A stretch of DNA of 64,000 nt, from positions 44,152,714 through 44,216,713 of the forward strand of contig CM034237.1 of assembly GCA_019916065.1 (NCBI GenBank), read 5' to 3'. The notes under the pieces were generated by a model. It worked only from the letters and a program-made list of their open reading frames with translations, was not told the origin of the DNA and ran no database searches. The stretch's first letter is position 1, and every line of letters begins with the position of its first letter. Made by a program: the position numbers and the translations under genes. This DNA is from Vitellaria paradoxa (Eukaryota > Streptophyta > Magnoliopsida > Ericales > Sapotaceae). Below are positions 52,801-63,813 of the stretch, in pieces.

Positions 52801-53920
52801 AACCAGATTTGTCTAACAAAGAAACAAAAATCAAATTCCGTCTAAAAGACAGCACAACAAAAGTGTCTTTCAAATCTAAGTAATAACCAATTCTTAATAA
52901 TAACCTAAATATGCCTATTACATCAACTTCCACTGATTTGCCGTCTCCCACAAAGATGTATTTTTCACCATCATTTGACTTTCGGTAACTCAGGCAACCC
53001 TGCATAGAAACACTTATGTGAGTAGTAGCACCAGAATCTAACCACCAAGTATTTTTAGGTACTGAAGCTAAATTAACCTCAGAACAGACCAAAGTAAGAT
53101 TTGTACCTTTCTTTGCACGCCAAGCGTCATATTTGGCACAATCCTTCTTAACATGTCCAGTTTTGTTACAAAAGAAACAACCGTCAATTTTCTGTTGCCA
53201 TTTCTTTTGTGCTGGAGCTTTAGTAGCAGCTTCTTATTTTTTTCTTCATTTTTTTGCCTTTATCTTTAGAGGTGCTTACCAAGTGAGCACTTTCAGTTCT
53301 ATCTTGCTTCAACCTTTCTTCCTCTTGCACACAATATGAAATGAGCTCATTTAGAAACAATTTTTCTTTTTAGCAGTTGTAACTGACCTTAAAGTGACTG
53401 AATTGTGCAGAAAGCAAGATTAATACCAAATGCACGAGCAAGTCATCAGACAGCTCAAGCTTTAATCTCCTAAGTTTAGAAGTAATATTAAACATCTCCG
53501 TGATGTACTCCCTTATGTTTCCTTTGCCTTTATACTTCATTGAAATCAAGCTTTGCAAAAGCGTGCTTATTTTAGCCTTATCATTTTTAATAAAACGCTT
53601 TTCAATCTCGACAAGAAACTCCTTAGCATTAGTTATCCCTTCGGATACTACGCCCCTAAAGGCTTCTGGAATGCCGCGCTTAATGATCATAAGACTCATG
53701 CGGTTTGAGCAATCCTACTTCTCAAAGTTCCTTTTTCATCAGGTGAACTTTCAGCCATAAGAGAAGCAGGTTACTCAACCCTAAGCGCAAGATCCAAATC
53801 CATGCAGCCAAGAACAATTAATATGTTCTTTTTCAAATCCTTAAAGTTTGTTGCATTCAGCATGGGAATAGAATTTATGTTTGCAGATATGGTAGTCGCA
53901 GATATATTAGCTGTATTGAG
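49858..53920 (-). pseudogene. Copia E gag-pol remnant
   Basis: From high to low coordinates: gag N-terminus (about 53910-53700, with NATNFKDLKKNI), UBN2 gag (53699-53370), zinc-knuckle region near 53140-53170 (broken), then 353 open codons (53092-52031) with protease WLDSGATTHI, GAG-pre-integrase LWHKRLGH and integrase TDICGPF / SDRGDEYYD / MNGVAERQN. RT follows in pieces (51834-51214, 51147-50587 with VLYVDDILLAT), then RNase H (50517-50248, 50121-49858 with LFCDDKSTV). Several stops and frameshifts. This lineage differs from A-D by gag type and LTR length. Confidence 0.85.
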
Positions 53921-55351
53921 AAGAAAATAATCAAATAAAAACATGCTCACATTAATAAATAAAATTAATAATCAATAAATTCAAATAATGGTAATCCTAT
54001 CTCAAGATACCCAGCACAGCATTAATATCAAGTCTTTGGACAGTAATATTAATTGTAAGTGGTACTCTTGTTGTAGTGATCAAACATTGACAATAATTCC
54101 TGTCAAATAATAAGTCCATCTTTGAATTGACTTAATATTCACATAGAAATCTAATAATTATCATATGTTTACCACCACAGGTGTGTATATATAATTTTGC
54201 CAAATATTAACCTTCCTTTGGGCTGACCAATATCCATATGAATTACAGACACACAACTTTCTAATATTCAAAAATAAAATAATTTCCACAAGAGAGGTTG
54301 CTTTGGTAACATGTTGTTTTAGTTAATTTATTATTGAATATTATATACCCAAAATTAATAATACCAAAATTTGAATTTAATTGATTCCTTAAATCAATTC
54401 TTTTAAAATTAAAAGAAATTAAAATTTTTTAGGGGCCCTTTTGAAATAAGAATAAACCTTTGGGGGTTGTTAAGCAATTTTTAAAACCTTTCCCATCCCT
54501 TAAAACAAAACAAAATTAAATACTTTGAGAAATTATAGTTTTACCCTAACTGTTTTAAAACCTTTCATTTAGGCTCACAAGAAAATTTCAAAGAAACTTC
54601 AAACTTTCAAGAATTACAAAATAGGCCTAAGGATCCCAAAAAACTGTTCAACCATTCCCCCCCTTTTTTTTTAGATCCACCGCCGCTGCGGGTTTCCGCT
54701 TCCCAGCGAGGGTGCAGACGGCCCGCCAGTGCAGCTTCCCACCGCCAGCCAACGCGAGGAGAGCGAGATTGAAAAGTTTCAAATTCTGGGGGGGGGGATT
54801 CGATGAAAAGCCATGAAAAGCCTTTTGGCTACAGATCCAGACGTAGAATTCCAAAAAAAAGGGATTGGGATTTCTTTGATTTATAATATATATACATATA
54901 TTTATCCATACAGAGCAAAAGTCCACGTCTCTGGGAACTTGGAAAAGTTTGGAGATAAAAGTGTACTGTATATATATATATATATATAAAGTGAATTTAA
55001 CCTTTAATGAAACCTTGCATACGGCGGTTTTTTTTTTTATATCAACAACAATTGAAGAAACGAGTAAAAATCAATTGTTAGGAACTCATCACAAACTGAA
55101 TCCACGAAATCATTATGTAATGCGAACAGATCAAGCATATGTATGCGTACGAATATATATATATATATACACACGTACGAACAGATAAAAAAAAAACCAA
55201 TTGCATAAAAGAAGATCGAATAACTCAAAAAAAAAAATTCAAAATTTTTAGAACAAAAATTAATCCCCAAAATTTTAAACCTTAGCCATCAAATCTTGAT
55301 CCATAAAAAAAATTTCTCAATGATTCAATATGAGTAGACTCTGATACCATT
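53921..55351 (-). other. Copia E leader, about 1.4 kb, non-coding
   Basis: Between gag and the primer site; no frame of note. Contains a poly-C/poly-T block (54655-54672), a G10 run near 54787, (TA)n tracts near 54968-54988 and 55153-55169, and a GC-richer island (54675-54760). Confidence 0.6.
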
Positions 55352-55763
55352 TGTTAATAATTTAATTCATATCGAATGATCAAAAAAATAAATTAACGCG
55401 GAAGCGTACTTGAATTAATGGTTTCAATCTCGTGATTCTTGATCTTCTAGATCTATACGTAGGTTTCTTTTTCTAATTCTCTCTGATGATGGGATTTCAG
55501 ATTGATTAGAAAATTCTTACGTACGTATGACCTAGGGATCATAACCTATTTATAATAACTGTAAAACTCAACTTTTATTTGACCCATCATAAAATAGAAA
55601 TATGGGATTAGGTATCTAAACATTAAAAAATTTATACAAAATGAGATGTTATAAAGTTTAAAATCTTAAAACTTTATCAGATCACTTTAAATGAGCTTAA
55701 TATTTATGATAACTTATAATACACAAATAATATATTTGACCCATAATCGATTATTTTCCAACG
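55352..55763 (-). repeat. Copia E 5' LTR
   Basis: About 412 bp, TGTTAATAATT to CCAACG. The end bases are mutated relative to the expected TCAACA. Confidence 0.85.
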
Positions 55764-55768
55764 CCATC

Positions 55769-55945
55769 CAGCCGGAGTCCGCGTGTTTCGGTCCTAATAC
55801 ACTCGAGGCCCACGCGTCCTACGCTTTCAACAGTTATTATCAGAAGAAGGGCCGTGCGATCGGCACTTGTTTCTTTGGTGGGGCCGGCTACGTCGTCACA
55901 CAGCCTCCAAAGTTTGGGAAATGTGACTTCCCTACTGGATACTAG
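55769..55945 (+). pseudogene. GH17/X8 glucanase remnant, 3' part (X8 domain end)
   Basis: Begins exactly at the Gln codon that follows the Ile codon at 49060 and reads the rest of the X8 domain to a natural stop: QPESACFGPNTLEAHASYAF, then CFFGGAGYVVTQPPKFG, ending FPTGY. X8 cysteines and the NTLEAHASYAFN signature are intact in this half. Placing the two halves side by side shows Copia E entered between two codons without host loss, apart from the 5-bp target duplication (CGATC left, CCATC right, one mismatch). Confidence 0.88.
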
Positions 55946-56046
55946 AGAGAGAGAATAGAGAGGAGGAGAGGTAGAGATGGTTGGTGGGTTTGCTTATTGA
56001 TTATTACGAAGATTCATTTGTTGGGGAAGGGAAGGCGTGCTTGAGT

Positions 56047-56183
56047 GGTAGAAGAAGGGGCTTGCTCTCTTTTTGATAATCCAAGTTTTGGGGTAGAAGA
56101 AGGGGCTTGCTCTCTTTTTTGATAATCCAAGTTTTGGGGTAGAAGAAGGGGCTTGCTCTCTTTTTTGATAATCCAAGTTTTGG
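56047..56183. repeat. Three-copy minisatellite, 45-46-bp unit
   Basis: Unit 'ggtagaagaaggggcttgct' etc. repeats at 56047, 56092 and 56138. The copies are virtually identical; the first lacks one T in its T-run. It lies about 100 bp downstream of the glucanase remnant. Confidence 0.92.
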
Positions 56184-56189
56184 GGTCGC

Positions 56190-57962
56190 CCGGGGGTGGG
56201 TTCACTGTCATAAATGTATCTATCTATATATATATATATGCTGAGTGGTTGAAGTAGTTGTTAGAGGTAAATGACATGGACCCATTGTCTATAATCAGGA
56301 TCGATCCAAATTTGTTAAATAATTTGTCAGACTTCATATTTCTACCTTGATGATAATAATGTGGTTTTTTAAAATGCCAAAAAAAAACAGTTTATTAATT
56401 ATATATATATATATATATATTCAAAGTAATTATAAAAAATACTATTAGAATATATTAAATGAGTAATTATATTATTATTATCATTTTTTTTCATTTTGTT
56501 ACAAAGGAAAAATGAAAATGAATAGAGAATTTTTAAAATGCATATTTGAGGTTTCTAGCATAGAGGCAAGATTTTAACCTTTCATCACCTCCCCCCAACT
56601 CCGCCCCTTAATGATCCGCCACCACCACCCATGACCCATCCCCCATCATCGTCCCCACGGCTCAATCACCGACAATCTGGTTATGAATATATAACAAAAT
56701 TTCGACTTTAATTGATTAATCTTCAAATATTAATTATTATTATCATTTTTCGAGGATTGGCCACCCCGCAGACTCGCCACCATTATCCATCAATGGGTCC
56801 ACCGGAGGTTCATTATTGTCCGCCGCCATGTTGTATTAGTTTTAATTTTATCATTTTGTAAAAAAAGAAAATTAAAAAAAAAAAACTTAAATGCACTTTG
56901 CACATTATTTTGTCACGTGTTGAGCGTTGAGTATCCGGTAGAAATTTGTTAAAATTAGAAAAAATTAATTTTGTGTTGGTCGGATAAAATTAGAGAAAAT
57001 TAATAAAATTTAATTTTTTTTTTTTTGTAAAAATTAGTGAGTCAAACAAAACCTAATTACTCTAAAATTTTCATACTCTACGGTTATTATTTATCGTGGG
57101 AGACGATAGAGTGTTGAAAAAGAATTCTCTCTCGCGTTAAAAATAAGATTTTGTTATTTTTTTGTTGTTTTCTATCAAGTGTGTTTATCAAAAATTCATT
57201 CTTTAAATCAAATGTATTTATTTTTATCTGTTATAAATTTTTACTAGAAAATAAATAAAAAATATCAAATTAAACAAAAGATAATGCTGAATGGGGTCGC
57301 CCTGTCGTGGCTATTGGTAGCGGAAAACATGCATGGTAAAAAGAAATACTATTTCACACTGTGAGTGTGTTTGGAGTTGCATAAAATTTTATAAAATTAT
57401 AAAAAAGTAATATCTCATGTTTTGTGTAGTGAGTAAAAAATTTAAATTTTATTATCTTTTAATTTATATTTTTAAAAATTTATAAAATTTTATATTATTT
57501 TGTTTAACTCTAAACACACCCTATATTCAAAATTAAAGTTTTGGTGGGGTTTGTTTTCATTTCATCATAATTTTTATTAAATTTTATATTTGAAATTTAA
57601 ATGAAGTCTAGATAAGTTGGAGTTGATTAAATTTACAAATTGAATTAGTTAAATTCTTGAATTTAAAAATAAATTTAGTTTTTTTTTTAATTTTTTTTTA
57701 CAGATAATGTGATGATAATTTAAAATATATCAAATCAATCTATAATTATTGGACGAAATAGTACAAGAAAAATGAAATACATTCCATGGCCAATCCAGCT
57801 GTGTTCTCGAAAAGATGACGGCCAATCAATTACTCGCTCGATCAGTTGTACGGACCAAAGGTGATTGAGATGTTTCCTCTCCCGCATGGGCTCCGTTCAC
57901 CATTAGATTCCACACACCCACTTACTGCCACACACCCACAGAGAGGGTGGAGAGAGAGAGAG
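56190..57962. other. AT-rich spacer upstream of WAT1-type gene
   Basis: No coding frame. Contains (TA)n near 56225-56240 and 56400-56420 and poly-A/T tracts. The last ~150 bp before 57963, with GA-rich agagagag, are probably the WAT1 leader. No clear TATA box chosen. Confidence 0.5.
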
Positions 57963-58562
57963 ATGGAACCATGGAGGTGGTGCCGAGGTGCATTTTCATG
58001 GCCATATTTGGGTATGGTGATGGTGGTGTTAGCTCAAGTGAGCAATATGATGGTGAGCAAAGTGGCCATGTCAAGAGGGATGAGCAATTTCATCTTGGTT
58101 GTCTACGCAGATGCCCTCTCCACCCTCATCCTTCTCCCCTTTTCCTTGTTCATCTCCCTCAGGTGTTTTTTTTTTTTGTGTGTGCGCGCGTGTTGCGCGT
58201 GTGTATATATATATATATATTTATATATACTACTCTTCCAACCACAAAATAAATACTTTAATTCATCTTTTTTTTTAATTTAATTTCATATTGGCTTTTT
58301 GACAGGCCAGAGCATCCCCGTCTCACCTTCTCAGTCCTCTGCAGACTCTTCCTGCTTTCCTTAAATGGGTTATTAATTTTCTTATATATAATTTTTATAT
58401 TAATTTTCTTATATATATAATTTTTTGTTTATTTAATTCCCTCAACAGGTGCTTCGGGCAGATAAGTGGGTATGCTGGCGTAGAGTATAGCTCTCCAACG
58501 CTTGCCACTGCTATGCTCAATATCGTTCCAGCTCTTACTTTCTTGCTTGCCATTATTTTCAG
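57963..58562 (+). CDS. WAT1-related (EamA) transporter, first three exons only
   Basis: Exons 57963-58162, 58306-58368 and 58449-58562 with GT-AG introns join in frame (125 complete codons plus two bases). The product begins MEPWRW and has WAT1/UMAMIT features: a first membrane segment (YLGMVMVVLAQVSNMMVSKVA), MSNFILVVYADALSTLILLPF, then the family signature YAGVEYSSPTLATAMLNIVPALTF. WAT1-type proteins are about 350-400 aa with ten membrane segments and move amino acids or auxin-related compounds. Only about one third is visible, because Copia F lies in intron 3 (donor at 58563) and runs past the window edge. The start was chosen at the Met giving the family N-terminus; an upstream in-frame Met at 57846 adds residues unlike the family. 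Whether later exons exist cannot be judged here. Confidence 0.85.
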
Positions 58563-58602
58563 GTTTCACCCTCTTCTTCCCTTCCTTGTATGTGAAATAT
58601 AC

Positions 58603-58604
58603 TC

Positions 58605-58630
<26 letters not shown>
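58603..58630. repeat. (TA)n microsatellite in WAT1 intron 3
   Basis: About thirteen TA units between exon 3 and Copia F. A similar shorter tract lies in intron 1 (58203-58220). Confidence 0.85.
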
Positions 58631-58636
<6 letters not shown>

Positions 58637-58748
58637 GAGGAGTATATTTCCTTAATTATGTTAATTATATAACCTGATTCATAAAATATATTAATTATTG
58701 CACTCTCTTAATTACGTTAATTATGTGAGAAAAAAATGTTTTGGTTAA

Positions 58749-59009
58749 TGTTAAGAATAAAAGAAGAAGGAAAGAACTATGTATTAATATTTATTTCTGT
58801 GTATGAGAATACAAAATTACAAGGTCCTTTATATAAGAGGACAATAATTCTAATACTGATAGGAGATAGTAATCCTAATTATGATTAGATATACAAAATA
58901 AGGAATGGAATAATAATCCTAATTATGATATAAGGAAATACATAAAATAAGGAAAGGCATAAAATAAGGGAAACTAATTATATACGATTATACATTACTA
59001 AATCTAACA
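58749..59009 (-). repeat. Copia F 3' LTR
   Basis: 261 bp with 5-bp inverted ends TGTTA/TAACA. A polypurine-tract complement follows. Confidence 0.93.
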
Positions 59010-59022
59010 CCCCCCCTCAAAT

Positions 59023-62000
59023 TCAAGGTGGCAACGCAGGAAGCAGCTTGAGTTTGGAGATTAACTCGAAGAAACGACCAGGAGGATGAGCCTTCGTGAA
59101 AAGATCGGCAGTTTGATTTGCTGAGGATACAGAAATGAGACGAACAATACCACTTCTGACATGTTGACGAATAAAGTGACAATCTATTTCAATGTGTTTA
59201 GTGCGATCATGAAAAACATCATTGTGAGCAATCTGAATAGCACTTTGATTGTCACAATATAATATAGTGCCTGTAGAATGAGTGACACCCATATCAGTAA
59301 GAAGCCATCTAAGCCAAATGAGCTCTTGAGTGGTATCGGCGAGAGCACGGTACTCAGCTTCAGTACTAGAACGGGCAGTGAGAGTTTGTTTCTTGCTACG
59401 CCAGGCTATGAGAGAAGTCCCTAGAAAGAAACAGAACCCTGTCGTAGAACGACAATCAGTAGGATCACCAGCCCAGTCGGCATCAGAAAAAGCATGTAAT
59501 TCAAGTGAGGACTGGGCTGTGTAATGAAGACCATGAAACATAGTGCCTTTGATATATCGGAGAATGCGCAGCAAAGCAGTAAAATGATGAGAACGTGGAG
59601 CAGTCATGAATTGACTAACAATGTGAACAGCATAAGTAATGTCAGGGCGAGTGACAGTAAGATAAACAAGACTACCAACAAGTTGACGATACAAAGTCGC
59701 ATCAGATAATGGTGCACCATCAAGAGGGGTAAGACGGAGCTGTGGATCAATCGGAGTAGTAGCACTCTTGCAGTCAGAAATACCAGCCCGTGTTAAGAGA
59801 TCAGAAGCATACTTAGCTTGAGAGAGAAAGTAACCAGAAGAATCTCGGGAGATCTCCAAGCCCAGAAAGTAATTGAGAAACCCTAAATCCTTCATCTCAA
59901 ACTGTCGACTAAGAAATTGTTTGAGAAGAGAAATGCCAACACTGTTATCTCCAGCAATAATCATATCGTCCACATAAAGGAGAAGAAGAACAGATCCAGC
60001 TGTAGTCGTGCGGATAAACAAAGCAGAGTCATATGAACTGGGGATAAATCCAAGCTCACGAATAGTAGAGCTAAACTTCGCAAACCAGGCACGAGGAGCC
60101 TGTTTCAGCCCATATAGTGCTCGACGAAGCTTGCAAACATGAGAAGACGGAATAGAGGAGCCCGGAGGAGGTTGTATATAGACTTCCTCAGTAAGATCGC
60201 CATTTAGAAAGGCATTCTTAACATCCATTTGATAAAGATCCCAGTTACGAGCAGCAGAAATAGCAAGTAAACTGCGAACGGAAGTAAGCCTAGCAACAGG
60301 AGCAAAAGTTTCTTCATAGTCAATACCATATTCCTGAGTAAAACCTCGAGCAACAAGACGAGCTTTGTGTCGCTCAATAGAACCATCTGAACGGGTTTTG
60401 ATTTTATAGATCCATTTGCAACTGATAGCAGTCTTCCCAGGAGGAAGGGGAACCACATCCCAAGTATGAGTTTTCTCAAGAGCCTGTAACTCATCATCCA
60501 TAGCTTGCTGCCATAAAGGGTTAGTACAAGCCTCACGGTAGGAAGAAGGTTCGTGAGTAGAAAAGGCAGCAGAACCAACAATATAATCACGAAGACGAAC
60601 AGAAGGTTGTGTTACTCGTTTAGGACGTTCTGAAGGAGGAGATTCGTCAACAAGGGATGGAGGAGAAGACTCATCAGGAGTGGTCACAGGTCCAGCAGAA
60701 GACCCAGGTGTCTCGGGATGAACCGTAAGCAGTGGTGTCTGAGAGACTTGTGGACTGTCTGCATCAAATATGTCAGAATGCAAATCTTTGGAAATATCAG
60801 TAAAGAGAGGATTATGGGAAGAGGTAGAAAGATGAAATGGAGAAAGAGTAGAAAACATCTTGTGTTCCCAAAAGACAACATGTCGAGAGACACGAAGACG
60901 TCGAGAAATAGGATCCCAACACCGATACCCCTTATGTTCAATACCATAACCCAAGAAACAACAAAGACGAGAGCGTGGTTCAAGTTTAGTTCTTTCATGG
61001 GGTTGAAGGAGAACAAAACAAGCAGACCCAAATACTCTAAGATGAGAATAATCAGGAGGGGAGCCATATAAGCGTTCAAAAGGGGTAGAATTACCAAGGA
61101 CAGAAGTGGGACCACGATTAATGGTGTAGGCAGCAGTAAGAGCAGCTTCCCCCCAAAATTTTTCTGGACAGGAGGAAGAAATAAGAAGGGCACGGATCGT
61201 GTCAAGAAGATGACGATGTTTGCGTTCTGCCCGACCATTTTGCTGAGAAGTACCAGGACAAGATAGATGAGACTGTGTCCCCTGAGAGCGTAGAAAAGAT
61301 AAAACCTTAGAGTCAAGATATTCCATAGCATTATCAGTTCGAAAAACCTTGATTGTACGGGAAAATTGAGTTTTCACCATTGCTGAGAAATCAGAGTATA
61401 CCTGTTTAAGTTCAGAACGTTTAGTTAAAAGATACAACCAAGTATAACGAGTATAATCATCTACAAAAATAACAAAATAACGAGAGCCCCCCATAGTGGG
61501 AGTGGGTGAAGGGCCCCAGATATCCGAGTGAACGAGATCAAATGGTGCAAGAGAAACAGAATTACTTTTATTAAAAGGTAAAGCGGGTTGTTTAGCAGTT
61601 TGACATGATAAACAATCAACTTTCTCAGAAACCACATGACCCAATTGACCACTAGAAACTAAAGTTTTCAAACGACTAAAAGACACATGACCCAAACGAC
61701 AATGCCAAAGATTAAAAATAGAAGATGTGGAAGCGGAAGCAGCAGTGGAAGCAGCAGAGGATGGTGGAAGTTGGAGGTGAACAATCTCAAACAGACGTCC
61801 ATGCTTACGGCCTATCCCAATAACCTGTTTCGTCTGTGGGTCCTGCACCAAACAACCAGAAGCAGAAAAAGTAACAATTAGACCAAGTTCACATAATTGA
61901 CCAACAGACACAAGATTTAAAGCAAGTGTAGGAATGTGGTAAACATTAGAAAGAGAAATAGATGAAGTAGAAATATGACCAGTGTGGGTAACAGACATAT

Positions 62001-63226
62001 GAGTACCATCAGCAGTATGAATAGTGAGAATAGAGGATGATGAAGCAATAGACGAAAAAATTGTAGAATTAGAAGTCATATGATTGCAACATCCTGAGTC
62101 AAAATACCAAGAGGAAGTACCTGGCAGGACGGAGAGGGCAGTAGAAGGAGATGTACCAGTTTTGGCAAGTACTTGCTGAATGATAGACTCCACATCAGTC
62201 ATAGAAAATGATGGGCCAGAAGAGGAGGACCTGTCTAAAGTAACAGCAGCAGTGGTATGAGAACCATGAGATTTACCAGAGGACTTAGAGGATCCCTTTT
62301 TGGAATGAGCTCCAAAGGAGAAAGCCTTGGGACAGTCACGCTGAAAATGACCAGGAGCTGTTTTATGGCAAGTCAAACACTCACGGATGGGACAATGTTC
62401 AAATGAATGATTGTGTGGTAGACCCCTTTTTAGACAGTAGATGCAGGAGTGAGGAGTCAATGGGCCAGAAGATCGACCGTGAGACATGGCAACAGCGGCA
62501 TCTGGAACTGGAGATGGTGGTATAGCAAGAACTGAATCCAACGCCTTAGTTTTGAGACCTAGACGAGTTTCTTCAAACAAGAGTTCTGAAATAGCTTGTT
62601 CAAGAGTGGGTAGAGGCATGCGATGGAGCAATGAGGCCCGAACCGACTCAAAAGAGTCATGGAGAGCCATAAGAAATAGCAAAAGTCGCTGATGATTGCG
62701 GTGGATAGTGTACAATTGAGCATCCTCAGAGTGTTTCCAGGTAGGTTCACATAAAGCGAGCTGATCCCAAACAGAAGACATTTGCGAGAGAAAATCATCG
62801 ATGGATTGCCCAGGCTCTTGACGCATATGATGAAGAGTCTGAAGTAACTGATACTGGTGAGCATGACCAGTGGTCTGATAGCGATCCTTTAAGAAATCCC
62901 AAATAGCCTTAGCAGGAGAGGGATACTGATCATCGTCCTGGAATCGGCCAAATTGAAGACTGATGGAAGGAATAGTAGTGGCACGAAACCAGGTGACAAT
63001 TTGATAATTCTTGCTTTCCCAATCATCAAGACGATCCTCAAAAGCATATTGATCCTCATCGTCTTTTTGGATGGGTTTTTTTCTGAGAGCCAGAGATAAT
63101 ACGCCATAAACGACGTCCTTTGATAAAGCCAGAGAGAGCTTGTGCCCACAAAACATAATTAGTCTCATCTAAAATGACAGAGAGGGACGTAATGTTGTCG
63201 AAGCGATCCACAGAAAAAGCTTTCAT
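59023..63226 (-). pseudogene. Copia F gag-pol polyprotein, intact except one frameshift
   Basis: The main open frame (63168-59023) is 1,381 codons with no stop. Order: gag with a UBN2-type domain; zinc knuckle CLTCHKTAPGHFQRDC (spacing C-x2-C-x6-H-x4-C, longer than usual); protease YFDSGCCNHM; GAG-pre-integrase LWHCRLGHVS; integrase HSDIWGP, RTDNAMEY and GRAERKH; reverse transcriptase YVDDMIIAG; RNase H SDADWAGD and YCDNQSAIQ. The natural start is ATG at 63226-63224 in another frame, where the gag N-terminus (DETNYVLWAQAL) reads correctly. The two frames meet at an A7 run (63082-63076), where one extra A causes a +1 shift after 48 codons. That single lesion may be real or a homopolymer sequencing error; if an error, F is potentially autonomous. 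Confidence 0.92.
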
Positions 63227-63813
63227 AGTACCCAATAAAGATAAACAATAAATCCGAGTAGAATAGAGATCACCAGTGCGTCCGGAACGTCAAAAAAGGT
63301 AAGAAACCGGTTTGAACCGGTTGAAAATCTGCCAAAAATGGTTGAACCGGCCCAAAAGAAGCACTGAACCGGTCTGGGCGGACCGGTCTGACCGTTGGAA
63401 CAGCTAGGGCTACGTGTCAGATCGCAGTTCGCTGGCGTGAGCGCGATCCAGTGTGGCAGGTGCACCAACGAATAGTCTGCACGGCACACCGTGATTCGTC
63501 AAGATGACGTCAGCGAGGCGAATGTGAAGACCAGCGGCGCGTGAATTCGCGTGAAGTCACGAGCAATTTTCAGGCGACGCGTGGAAGCAGATCTCCGGTT
63601 ATGGTTGGTGGCGTTGGGTTCGTCTATGAGAGACGAATCCGATGATGTATGTAGATGTTGGAATATTCACCAGAAGAGTAATACAGAAGCGAAAAATCAA
63701 GGCTTCTTTAACTCTGCTGATGATATATACCAACGCAAGATCTCGCCGGAAAATAATGGCCGACGAAGAAGAGAGAAAAAGAAAAAAAAAATTAGAGCCT
63801 CTGCTCTGATACC

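Larger units (their letters stand above)
49061..55763 (-). mobile_element. Copia element E inside the glucanase pseudogene
   Basis: 6.7-kb element. LTRs 49061-49469 and 55352-55763 (about 410 bp) begin TGTTRATAATTTAAT. The primer site (tctgatacca) lies at about 55341-55350, next to the 5' LTR. The target duplication is 5 bp with one mismatch (49056-49060 CGATC; 55764-55768 CCATC). The LTRs differ at very roughly a tenth of positions, mostly transitions, so it is old. Gag-pol is on the minus strand and broken. The untranslated leader is unusually long, about 1.4 kb (about 53920-55351). Confidence 0.9.

Noticed and set aside
60204..61652. Leu-rich open frames on the minus strand inside Copia F
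   Set aside because: They are alternate frames of the intact gag-pol reading and carry no domain.
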